From NCBI GenBank assembly GCA_040007095.1, contig JBDTVS010000124.1, positions 1 through 36,681 of the forward strand: DNA of 36,681 bases, written 5' to 3'. Source of the DNA: JBDTVS01 sp040007095 (GTDB taxonomy: Bacteria; Acidobacteriota; Vicinamibacteria; Vicinamibacterales; CAVVIG01). Shown here one piece after another: positions 16,797-23,514 of this stretch (position 1 is the first letter of the stretch; each line of letters begins with the position of its first letter). The notes under the pieces were generated by a model. That model did not search any database. It saw nothing but the letters and a program-made list of their open reading frames with translations, and had not been told where the DNA came from. The position numbers and the translations under genes were made by a program.

Positions 16797-17798
16797 TCAC
16801 ATCGGCACGAAGGTGAACTCGTGCGCCGGAATGCTGTAGCCGTTGACGGTGAGCACTTCGGCGACCGTTCGTCGCCCTCGCTCTTTGCTCAGGTGAATGA
16901 CGCCGTGGATGGCCGCCCCGACGTCCATCAAGGCGCTCTCGTGCGAGACATTCGGTCGTGACTGCATGGCGAGCCGCGCGAGCCGCCAGAGGGCGTCACG
17001 GGCGCTGTTGGCATGCAGCGTGAGCAGACTTCCGGGATGGCCCGTGTTCATGGCCATCAGCACCGCCTCGGCTTCTTCTCCGCGCACCTCTCCGGCGACG
17101 ATGCGACCGGGACTGTGTCGCAAGAGGATGTAGACCAGGTCGGCCATCGTGGTCGGTTTGCGTGCAGGCCGTGAGGGGTCATACACCTCGAAGGCGTCAG
17201 CGGTTTCAAGAAAGCAGACGTAGGGGTTGTCGGAGACCAGCTCGCCTTCCTTCTCGATGACACATACATGGTCTTCGTGCGGAATTTCACGCAGGAGCGC
17301 CGCGAGCAACGTGGTTTTCCCCGCGCCTGGCTCACCGGAGACCAGCAGGGTCTGTTTGCGACGGACCAGGTCGCGTAGCGCGTGTGCGCGTGCCGCGCTG
17401 AGCATGTCGATCCCCACGAGCTCGTCGAGGGTGTAGCGCGCGGGAAAGCGACGGATGGTGCACCAGGCGCCGCCGCGGGCGACCGGTGGCAGCACCGCGG
17501 ACAGCCGCGCGTCGTAGGTTTCAAGCCGGGCTTCGAGGCGAGGGGCATGTTTGCTCACGTCGCGCCCCACCGCGCCAGCGATGCCGCGGATGGCGTTGAC
17601 CAGATTAGGAAACGTGCGGCCCGGGAGCAGGCGGCAGATGCCGTGCTCCTCGGCGAAGACATGACGCCCACCGCCACGCACCTTGATTTCCGTCACGTGC
17701 GGGTTCTCCATCAGGTCCGCGATCGGGCGGAGGTCCTGGCGGATCTGTCGGCTGTCGGCATCGAGGCCGTCGGGCACGTCAGCTGGAATCGTGGGCAT
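16797..17798 (-). CDS. virB11: T4SS secretion ATPase VirB11/TrbB-like
   Basis: VirB11 is the hexameric cytoplasmic ATPase that helps switch the T4SS between pilus building and DNA transfer. The start at 17798 (MPTIPADVPD) is chosen because codons upstream in the same frame run through the preceding small gene. The 333-aa product is a normal length. The N-terminal domain spans about 1-135. Walker A GEPGAGKTT is at 155-163, the acidic residue E182 lies in VCVIEKEGEL, Walker B is GRIVAGEVRG at 231-240, and the His box TGHPGSLLTLHANS is at 252-265. It follows the small gene by 11 bases. The position late in the operon, far from virB4, differs from RP4, where trbB comes first. Confidence 0.95.
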   Translation of the reverse strand: MPTIPADVPDGLDADSRQIRQDLRPIADLMENPHVTEIKVRGGGRHVFAEEHGICRLLPGRTFPNLVNAIRGIAGAVGRDVSKHAPRLEARLETYDARLSAVLPPVARGGAWCTIRRFPARYTLDELVGIDMLSAARAHALRDLVRRKQTLLVSGEPGAGKTTLLAALLREIPHEDHVCVIEKEGELVSDNPYVCFLETADAFEVYDPSRPARKPTTMADLVYILLRHSPGRIVAGEVRGEEAEAVLMAMNTGHPGSLLTLHANSARDALWRLARLAMQSRPNVSHESALMDVGAAIHGVIHLSKERGRRTVAEVLTVNGYSIPAHEFTFVPM

Positions 17799-17809
17799 CG
17801 ATGGCCGCC

Positions 17810-18100
17810 CTACGAGGTGACGCGAGCGGCGTCTGGCGCGCCCCCCGAGCGACTCCGTGCCGCCGCACCCGACTTGCTGTCCTGCTTCGCCAGCAGGCGA
17901 TCGACCTCGACGCGTTGGTCCTTCGTGAGCGCCACCTTGGCAATGAGGCTGTTGATGACGAACGCGCGCTTCTCCTTGATGGCGTCCGCGATCACCGTCA
18001 AGATGGCCGCGTTGCGCGCCGTGAGCATGCCGCCAAACGGCACGCCTTTCCGCTTCTCCTGCTCGTCTCGTCCGGTAATCGTGATCCCCTGTGCGGCCAT
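17810..18100 (-). CDS. Small conserved-looking transfer-operon protein, function unknown
   Basis: A 96-aa soluble, charged protein with no signal or membrane helix. The middle part (MLTARNAAILTVIADAIKEK, then RAFVINSLIAKVALTKDQRV) is predicted to form two or three helices; the tail is a serine/alanine/arginine-rich linker. A good ribosome site (AGAGGAG, ending 5 bases before the ATG on the - strand) supports expression. It lies between virB8 and virB11, with 21 and 11 bases on either side, so it is part of the transfer transcript. It has no counterpart I recognise in RP4 or Ti systems. A cytoplasmic partner of VirB11 is possible but only inferred from position. Confidence 0.6.
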   Translation of the reverse strand: MAAQGITITGRDEQEKRKGVPFGGMLTARNAAILTVIADAIKEKRAFVINSLIAKVALTKDQRVEVDRLLAKQDSKSGAAARSRSGGAPDAARVTS

Positions 18101-18121
18101 GCGTGTCTCCTCTGTAACGGG

Positions 18122-18787
18122 TTAGCTGCTGGCAAACTCTTTGTCGAGGTGCTGGTACACGATCTGGAACCCGAGCGGGTTCACGTCTGCCGACTCGCGG
18201 GTGGGTTCGGTCTTGAAGTGCAGCTGTAAGACCCACCGCTCCTCTGGCTTCGTCACCGCGCCGGTCAGGCGGCTTTTGAAGATCTTCCTGAAGTGCACCG
18301 CGGTCTCAATCGGCTGCGCGTCGATCTTGCGGAGCTCGACGAGCGAGACTTGGATGTCGACCGCATCCGCGGTGCTCTTACCGGAGAGAAAGTCGGCGAC
18401 CTCGCTCGTGCGCTCCTGCTCGTAGCGGAGAGCGTCGGCCGCCGCCTTGGGAAAGAACAGAATCGACAGGTGGTAATACTTATCGGTGAAGCCCACGAGG
18501 CGGCTGTAGTGCTTGATCGTAAAGTCGCGCGCGAAGAAGCTGATGGTCTTCTCCGAGATGCCCGATTGGAACGCGCCGAACCGCTGCCCCTCGGTGTGGC
18601 CATCCGGGAAGACCGAGACCACGTAGGGTTCGTAGTGGGCATTGCGATCGGCGGCGCGCCACCAGGCCGCGGCGAACACGCCGGCGATCACGATCGCGAC
18701 GAGGCACGCGCACCCATAGACGCGTGCGCGTAGCGTCTCTTTTCCGACCACCGCGGCGAACTGATAGCCGGCAGCATTCATGTGCAT
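18122..18787 (-). CDS. virB8: T4SS inner-membrane component VirB8/TrbF-like
   Basis: VirB8 is a bitopic inner-membrane assembly factor of the T4SS. The 221-aa protein has a short cytoplasmic N-terminus, one transmembrane helix at about 25-45 (VYGCACLVAIVIAGVFAAAW), and a periplasmic domain of VirB8 size. The near-terminal NPLGFQIVYQ segment is the conserved NPxG motif of the family. The start at 18787 is supported by GGAGC a few bases upstream; a second ATG six bases later is possible. It is separated by 9 bases from the small membrane gene before it. In RP4-type operons trbF follows trbE, so its place here after the VirB6-like gene is a rearrangement. Confidence 0.85.
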   Translation of the reverse strand: MHMNAAGYQFAAVVGKETLRARVYGCACLVAIVIAGVFAAAWWRAADRNAHYEPYVVSVFPDGHTEGQRFGAFQSGISEKTISFFARDFTIKHYSRLVGFTDKYYHLSILFFPKAAADALRYEQERTSEVADFLSGKSTADAVDIQVSLVELRKIDAQPIETAVHFRKIFKSRLTGAVTKPEERWVLQLHFKTEPTRESADVNPLGFQIVYQHLDKEFASS

Positions 18788-18796
18788 GCGTTGCTC

Positions 18797-18982
18797 CTAG
18801 GGCCGCAGCCGTGTGATCACCCACGCGGGCAGGCCGATATATTTGTCGTAGGCCAGCATCAGGGTCATGGTCACCCCGACCAGCAGCGCGCCCACGAGCA
18901 GCGCGAGGAGAGACCGCAGGCCGAATCGCGGCCGTCCCCCGCTGAACCCGGTGTCGGCGCCGTCGAGACCGTTGAACGCCAC
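18797..18982 (-). CDS. Small single-helix membrane protein
   Basis: A 61-aa protein with a polar N-terminus and one strong transmembrane helix (LRSLLALLVGALLVGVTMTLM, about residues 23-43), ending in a short basic tail. It is flanked by 15 bases from the VirB6-like gene and 9 bases from virB8, so it is in the operon. No signal cleavage site or lipobox is present, which argues against VirB7. It may stabilise the inner-membrane complex, but no family was recognised. Confidence 0.6.
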   Translation of the reverse strand: MAFNGLDGADTGFSGGRPRFGLRSLLALLVGALLVGVTMTLMLAYDKYIGLPAWVITRLRP

Positions 18983-18997
18983 GTCTGTACCTCTCGG

Positions 18998-19834
18998 TTA
19001 CCGGAAAGGATTCATGCCGGGCGCGGCGCCGGTACCACCGGTGAGCGCCGCGGTGACCTGGCGCACGAGGGGCACGCAGAGGATGAAGGTGATCAGGACC
19101 ATCATCGCTTCGCCGAGATACGTGTAATACCCCGCTTCCGTCACGCCTGGGGGAATCACGCTGACGGCTTGTCCGACATACCGAGTCATCACGAATATGT
19201 AGGCCATGCCCATCACGGGGAGCATCGAGTAATTCAGATAGGTCCAGAACCAGTTCCACGACAGCTGGTTCAGTTTGGGAACAATCGCAAAGGCGAGGAA
19301 GGGCGCGCCCCAGATGCGTGTGAGTGCTTGCCCGATGAATCCGTACGCCGTCGTGTAGATGACCAGCGCCTTGACGATCGAGACGAGCGCGATGAAGGTG
19401 AAGTAGTAGAGCACCGGCAGCAGCTCCCAGATGCCCCCGGTCGGCGCCACGAACCGGCCGACGAGCAGATCGCAGTTCTTCCACATGTCTTCGACCGTGC
19501 CGCGCCCGAGCAGGACCATCCAGTCTCGCATCGTGCCGTCGATGGTGCCGAGCAGGGAATACGAGAAGCCTGGGGGCACGGTCCGGTAATAGCGCACGAG
19601 CACCCAGGCGGCCTCGAACGCGGCGAGGCGTTGCAGGGCCGCATACATGGTGATGTGCTGGTCGCCGAACATCATGCGGTAGAAGAAGTGCGCCATCATG
19701 ATCCCGATGAGGATCAGCACCAGTGTTTGCGCGGCGGTCTCCATCCCCGGGACGATGACGTCGAGCATCGTCTGCAGGGCGCGATTGATCGTGCCGTACG
19801 GATCGATGAGCGTGATGAGCGGGGCGGGCGGCAT
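18998..19834 (-). CDS. virB6: T4SS polytopic membrane protein VirB6/TrbL-like
   Basis: VirB6/TrbL forms part of the inner-membrane platform through which DNA passes. The protein is 278 aa with about five or six hydrophobic segments: TLVLILIGIMMAHFFYRMMF, then LPVLYYFTFIALVSIVKALV, a FLAFAIVPKLNQLSWNWFW region, MLPVMGMAYIFVM, and a last helix around MMVLITFILCVPLVRQ. A long loop (residues about 90-150) separates the early and late helices. The start ATG shares its A with the TGA of the upstream gene (TGATG), indicating coupled translation. Sequence conservation in this family is low, so the call rests on topology, length and operon position. Confidence 0.75.
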   Translation of the reverse strand: MPPAPLITLIDPYGTINRALQTMLDVIVPGMETAAQTLVLILIGIMMAHFFYRMMFGDQHITMYAALQRLAAFEAAWVLVRYYRTVPPGFSYSLLGTIDGTMRDWMVLLGRGTVEDMWKNCDLLVGRFVAPTGGIWELLPVLYYFTFIALVSIVKALVIYTTAYGFIGQALTRIWGAPFLAFAIVPKLNQLSWNWFWTYLNYSMLPVMGMAYIFVMTRYVGQAVSVIPPGVTEAGYYTYLGEAMMVLITFILCVPLVRQVTAALTGGTGAAPGMNPFR

Positions 19835-20598
19835 CAGCGGATCTCCCAGGCTAATGGATTACCCGGCGAGGCGGGCTCGGCGGCCAGCACCCCGAGCTGA
19901 AAGGCGACGCCCCCGGCGCTCGCTTCGCGCTCCTGCAAGTTCTCCAGGAGCGCTTGCTGCTCAATCTGCACGTGGATGGTGTTATTGAGCTGCTGTTGTT
20001 CCGCATGCATTTGCGTGCCTGCGGAAATTTGCTCCACTACCTTGGTCGTCGTCGAAGCGATCGTCACGACTTTTTCGAAGAGGTCGAGGGCGTCCCGCCA
20101 GCCGCGGCGCCCGCCGCGCGCGCGGCCGGCCACATCGGTCGCGGACCAGATGACGGCGTCGGCGGCCTGCGCGATGCCCAGGCTGCGGCGGATCATGTCC
20201 TGCGAGGCGGTCGGCATCGGGCGGAAGGTCGAGAGGTCATCAGGGACGAACGCCAGCGGCACGGTGACCGCTTTATAGCCCGCCCCCGACGGGTCCCCGC
20301 TGTTGAGGGCCCCGACGTACGCGAACGCCGGCGCGCGCAGGTTGTCCGGCCACCGCGTCCGCAGAAGCGGCGGATTCGGCATCCGATACCGGCTCAGGGA
20401 CGAGAACAGGTCGAGCGATCGGCTGATGCGTCGCACTTGGTCGTCATGCTCGAGCGCCGCCTGTGCTTGAAAAATTTGCTGCGTATGGTGCAGGACGTTC
20501 TTGACGGTATGCACCGGGTCGTTGAACACGCAGCCGACACAGGCCGTCGCCAGCACGATCGCTGAGAGCAGCGCCTGACGGCCCCTCGGGGCCGTCAT
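19834..20598 (-). CDS. Lipoprotein of the T4SS operon, VirB5/TrbJ-like
   Basis: A 254-aa protein with a lipoprotein signal: LLSAIVLATACVGC gives a lipobox ending at a cysteine near residue 23. The mature part is rich in long helices: VKNVLHHTQQIFQAQAALEH early and, near the end, TQMHAEQQQLNNTIHVQIEQQ. That is the coiled-coil style of TrbJ/VirB5 minor pilus proteins. The ATG at 20598 is preferred over one 12 bases upstream because it makes an ATGA overlap with the preceding gene. It follows another VirB5/TrbJ-like gene directly, so the pair may be an ancient duplication or two distinct pilus-tip or adhesion components. The lipid anchor is unusual for VirB5. Confidence 0.6.
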   Translation of the reverse strand: MTAPRGRQALLSAIVLATACVGCVFNDPVHTVKNVLHHTQQIFQAQAALEHDDQVRRISRSLDLFSSLSRYRMPNPPLLRTRWPDNLRAPAFAYVGALNSGDPSGAGYKAVTVPLAFVPDDLSTFRPMPTASQDMIRRSLGIAQAADAVIWSATDVAGRARGGRRGWRDALDLFEKVVTIASTTTKVVEQISAGTQMHAEQQQLNNTIHVQIEQQALLENLQEREASAGGVAFQLGVLAAEPASPGNPLAWEIR

Positions 20599-21395
20599 CG
20601 GAGTTCCCACCGGGCGAGCGCCTCGGTGACGCCCGTGAGCGGCGCATCGACGGCGGCCGCGCTGCCCTGCATCACGCCGATGTTGAAGTTCAACGCCACG
20701 ACGGCGGAGTTCCGGCGGGCGATGTTGCGGGCGAGCGCCTGCTCGAGCGTGTGCAGGCCGATCTGGGTCGCGTTCTGTTCAATCCGGTTCCCGATCAGCA
20801 CGCCCCCGGCGACCTTTCCCAAGACTGCCGTCATCTGGTGCGTGGCCGACCGGCCGCTGACGTTGTCGTTGGCGAGTGCTTCCATCGCCAGGTCCAACCC
20901 CTTGAACCCGAGGATCGCGGCACTGTTGGTGGTCGCCCGCGGAATCACGACGTCGTAGTTCTGGATCCCGCTGTACGCGGTCTCGATGGCGCGTTGGGCT
21001 TCGGGGGGAAGGCCCGCGCGCGCCAGGATGGGCGTCAAGTCCGGTAGCGGCCGCGTGTACTGGAGATACAGTTCCTCGCGGGGATCGCCGCCGCTCAGGG
21101 CCTGCACGAACGAGCGCGCCCATGGGTAGCGGTTGGGGTCCAAGCGCGCGCCGACAATCGGGACCGTGCGAAAACGGTCCATCCCACCAAGCGGAGCCAT
21201 GAACGCGTCGAAGCGCTCGAGGGTCGTCTTGGTGTAGTCGTAGATCTGCTGCGCGGCGGCGACGACTTTGATCGTCACCGCGGTATTGATGGGGTCGAAG
21301 GCGATGTATTGCGCGTGCAGCGATGAGCCCGCCAGCAGGAGCATGGCGGCGAGCGTGGTCAGGCTGACGGCCGTGGCGAGAAGACGTCGTCGCAT
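20595..21395 (-). CDS. trbJ: VirB5/TrbJ-like minor pilus protein
   Basis: A 266-aa exported protein. The signal peptide is about 30 residues (LLATAVSLTTLAAMLLLAGS, then LHAQ with cleavage after Ala). The mature region begins IAFDPINTAVTIKVVAAAQQ, then YDYTKTTLERFDAF, close to the TrbJ pattern of a short D-P-x-N motif followed by a helix that precedes the coiled body. Helical heptad-like sequence continues to the end (NRIEQNATQIGLHTLEQALA). VirB5-type proteins sit at the pilus tip and help contact recipients. The gene begins 1 base after the virB10 stop, with GGGAGG inside the end of virB10. Divergence in this family makes the symbol provisional. Confidence 0.7.
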   Translation of the reverse strand: MRRRLLATAVSLTTLAAMLLLAGSSLHAQYIAFDPINTAVTIKVVAAAQQIYDYTKTTLERFDAFMAPLGGMDRFRTVPIVGARLDPNRYPWARSFVQALSGGDPREELYLQYTRPLPDLTPILARAGLPPEAQRAIETAYSGIQNYDVVIPRATTNSAAILGFKGLDLAMEALANDNVSGRSATHQMTAVLGKVAGGVLIGNRIEQNATQIGLHTLEQALARNIARRNSAVVALNFNIGVMQGSAAAVDAPLTGVTEALARWELR

Positions 21396-21396
21396 C

Positions 21397-22689
21397 TCAA
21401 TACCTCCCGATCCAGACCGGCAGCTCGAGGTCGGTCATGACATGCACTTTCACCGGGGTGCCCGCCTCGATGATCAGGGACGGCACCCGGTTGGTAAACT
21501 GCTGCATGATCGAGGTCGCCGCTTGGTCGGTGTTCGTCCCGATGCCGCCGAGAATGACGCCGCTGTTGTGACTGCCGATTTGGCCAATCCATTGCGACGT
21601 GCCGTTGATGACGCCGATGAGCGCGGCGGCGCCGAACGTGGAGAGATAGTGGTTGTTGACGCGGTCGCGCAGGCCAACGTCGCCGATCTGACTCAGCCCC
21701 TTGAAGCCGAGCAACTCGTAGCTCCGTCCGTCGGGTGGCGGCATCTGCAGCCGATGGAACGTGACGGCGAGGCGGGACTCGCCCGTGGCCTTCACGGCCG
21801 TCGTGGTACCCAGCATGGTCGCGCCTTGCGGAATCAGGACGCGCGTGCCGTCGTAGCCGTAGATCGGATTACTGACCCGCGCCGTGACTGGACCGGGCGC
21901 CGTCCCGTTGAGACGATTCGCCAAGCGCGTGTCGATGACGGTGCCTTCGCGCAGCGTCGTGGGCCTCGCCGTCATGGCCCCCGCCACGTGGCCATCCGGT
22001 CGAACCGCCGCGGCGGGCGTGGGCGGCGCGGGGGGCTCCTGCCGGAGGGCCGGCGCGACGAGGCCCGGGAGGACGTTCTGGACCCAGGCTGGGACGTCGG
22101 CTGGGTCGGTCGCCGTTGGCGGCGTGGTGGACTGCAGGACGGCGGTCGCGGGCCCGTTCTGGGGCGGCGCGCCTGGCCGTCGACTCACGCGCAACGGCTT
22201 GGATGCGGCCGCGCCGCGGTGACCGATGTCGTCTTGCTCACCGGAGGACGTGGGGCCCGCCGCTGAGCCCCGGTCACCGCCGCTGCGGTGGAGAGCATCG
22301 ACGCCGCCAGCGAGAGGGAAGACGACCGGTGAGGCCATGAGCGCCGCACTCGGCGCGGTGGTTGCCGCATTCGCCGCTTCGATCCGCCGCTGATCTTCGA
22401 TCTTGCGTTGCATCTCCTGCTGCATCCGAACGGTGGCCTCGCGTTCCTCCGCCGCCTGGTCGACTGTGGGCTTCGAGGCGGTGAGGACGGATGCCGTCGT
22501 CGACGTCGGCGGCGTTGCCGACCGTCCCTGCCACGAGAACAGCATCGTGCTCAGAAACAACAGGAAGACGCCGATGATCATGCCCTTCCCCTGCAGCGGC
22601 AGCTCGCGCCATTCGGACTTCCACAGTCGCTTGACCTGGGGCTCGGAGGAGGACGCGGGTGGGGTTACTGGTTCAAGCTGAATCGCCAT
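21397..22689 (-). CDS. virB10: T4SS channel component VirB10/TrbI-like
   Basis: VirB10 spans the inner membrane and periplasm and inserts into the outer-membrane ring. The 430-aa protein has a cytoplasmic N-terminus, one transmembrane helix at about 36-53 (KGMIIGVFLLFLSTMLF), a long proline/alanine/threonine-rich periplasmic stretch (about 100-230), and a C-terminal TrbI/VirB10 domain. That domain includes LREGTVIDTRLANRLNGTAP, VLIPQGATMLGTT and a late region with VPSLIIEAGTPVKVHV. The order helix, proline-rich linker and beta domain is diagnostic. It overlaps the end of virB9 by 25 bases, so the two are probably translated together. Confidence 0.92.
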   Translation of the reverse strand: MAIQLEPVTPPASSSEPQVKRLWKSEWRELPLQGKGMIIGVFLLFLSTMLFSWQGRSATPPTSTTASVLTASKPTVDQAAEEREATVRMQQEMQRKIEDQRRIEAANAATTAPSAALMASPVVFPLAGGVDALHRSGGDRGSAAGPTSSGEQDDIGHRGAAASKPLRVSRRPGAPPQNGPATAVLQSTTPPTATDPADVPAWVQNVLPGLVAPALRQEPPAPPTPAAAVRPDGHVAGAMTARPTTLREGTVIDTRLANRLNGTAPGPVTARVSNPIYGYDGTRVLIPQGATMLGTTTAVKATGESRLAVTFHRLQMPPPDGRSYELLGFKGLSQIGDVGLRDRVNNHYLSTFGAAALIGVINGTSQWIGQIGSHNSGVILGGIGTNTDQAATSIMQQFTNRVPSLIIEAGTPVKVHVMTDLELPVWIGRY

Positions 22690-23513
22690 TTGGCCTTTCC
22701 GGCTTCGAGATAGCCTTCGCGTACGACTTTGGGGATCTTGATCGTGGTGACGCGTCCGGGCAGCGTGATGACGTTGAGCATCGACGGCTTGCCGTCCAGG
22801 ACTTCATAGAGGGCCGGGAGGGTCTCCGCGCCGTGGCCGCCCATCGTGATTTGGATCCACGTGAACTCGTCGTCCGCGACGATGTTCTTTACAAAGAAGG
22901 GGGCGGCGTCGAACGGCTGCGACTGGTACCGGCGAAGGGTCAGCGGATAGGCGGCGCGGGCCTCGGCGATGCGTATCTGCGCCTGCGTACCCGCTTCGAC
23001 GACCGCCTGCTTCATTGCCCCGACCTCGTCACGGAGCGGCTGCATCTCGGCCTCGTGCGCCGCCAGGGTGATGAACTGCCGTTTGCCGCTGACCTGCCGG
23101 TCGGTCGCGTCGTCCGCGACGGCGATGATGCGAAAGTCCGGCGTCTGTCCCTTCGCGACGCCTTCCTTGAGCAGCCAGGTGTAGACGGCGTTGTCGGGCA
23201 TGACGATATTCAGCGTCGTCTCGGCACCCGCCTTCATCGCCGTCATCGTGAAGATGTTCGATCCCTCCTCGACGGTGAACGCCTCCGAGTCGCCCACGTT
23301 GAACTCCGCGATCGGCTCGCCCTGCGGCATCGTCAGGAGCGTGGACTTGCCTTTCTGCATCGTGATGGTCCGGATCTCGGTCGTCTTCAGTTTGTGGGTC
23401 TTGATCCCCTTCGAGAGATCCTGGGCCTGCGTGATCGGGCACATCAGCAGGCCGATCGCCCAGACCAGCACTGGGACACCGACGGCGTGACGAAACGGCG
23501 AGACGAGGTTCAT
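22665..23513 (-). CDS. virB9: T4SS outer-membrane complex protein VirB9/TrbG-like
   Basis: VirB9 forms the periplasmic side of the outer-membrane ring with VirB7 and VirB10. The start at 23513 (MNLVSPFRHA) is chosen because it gives a clean signal peptide (VGVPVLVWAIGLLMCPITQA, cleavage near residue 30) and lies one base after the virB4 stop. An upstream in-frame extension would run back into virB4. The 282-aa product has the two-domain VirB9 plan: an N-terminal beta part (EIRTITMQKGKSTLLTMPQG, with PIAEFNVGDSEAFTV) and a C-terminal part with YPLTLRRY, PFFVKNIVADDEFTWIQI and a final KWRFSLN. The length is typical of the family. Confidence 0.9.
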   Translation of the reverse strand: MNLVSPFRHAVGVPVLVWAIGLLMCPITQAQDLSKGIKTHKLKTTEIRTITMQKGKSTLLTMPQGEPIAEFNVGDSEAFTVEEGSNIFTMTAMKAGAETTLNIVMPDNAVYTWLLKEGVAKGQTPDFRIIAVADDATDRQVSGKRQFITLAAHEAEMQPLRDEVGAMKQAVVEAGTQAQIRIAEARAAYPLTLRRYQSQPFDAAPFFVKNIVADDEFTWIQITMGGHGAETLPALYEVLDGKPSMLNVITLPGRVTTIKIPKVVREGYLEAGKAKWRFSLNQ

Positions 23514-23514
23514 G

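Noticed and set aside
17799..18236. N-terminal extension of VirB11 by 146 codons
   Set aside because: It would cover the small gene at 17810-18100, which has its own ribosome site. The extension is low-complexity and absent from VirB11 proteins.
18480..19484. 334-codon - strand frame across the virB8 and VirB6-like genes
   Set aside because: It overlaps two better-supported genes in another frame and is strongly arginine-rich with no hydrophobic pattern.
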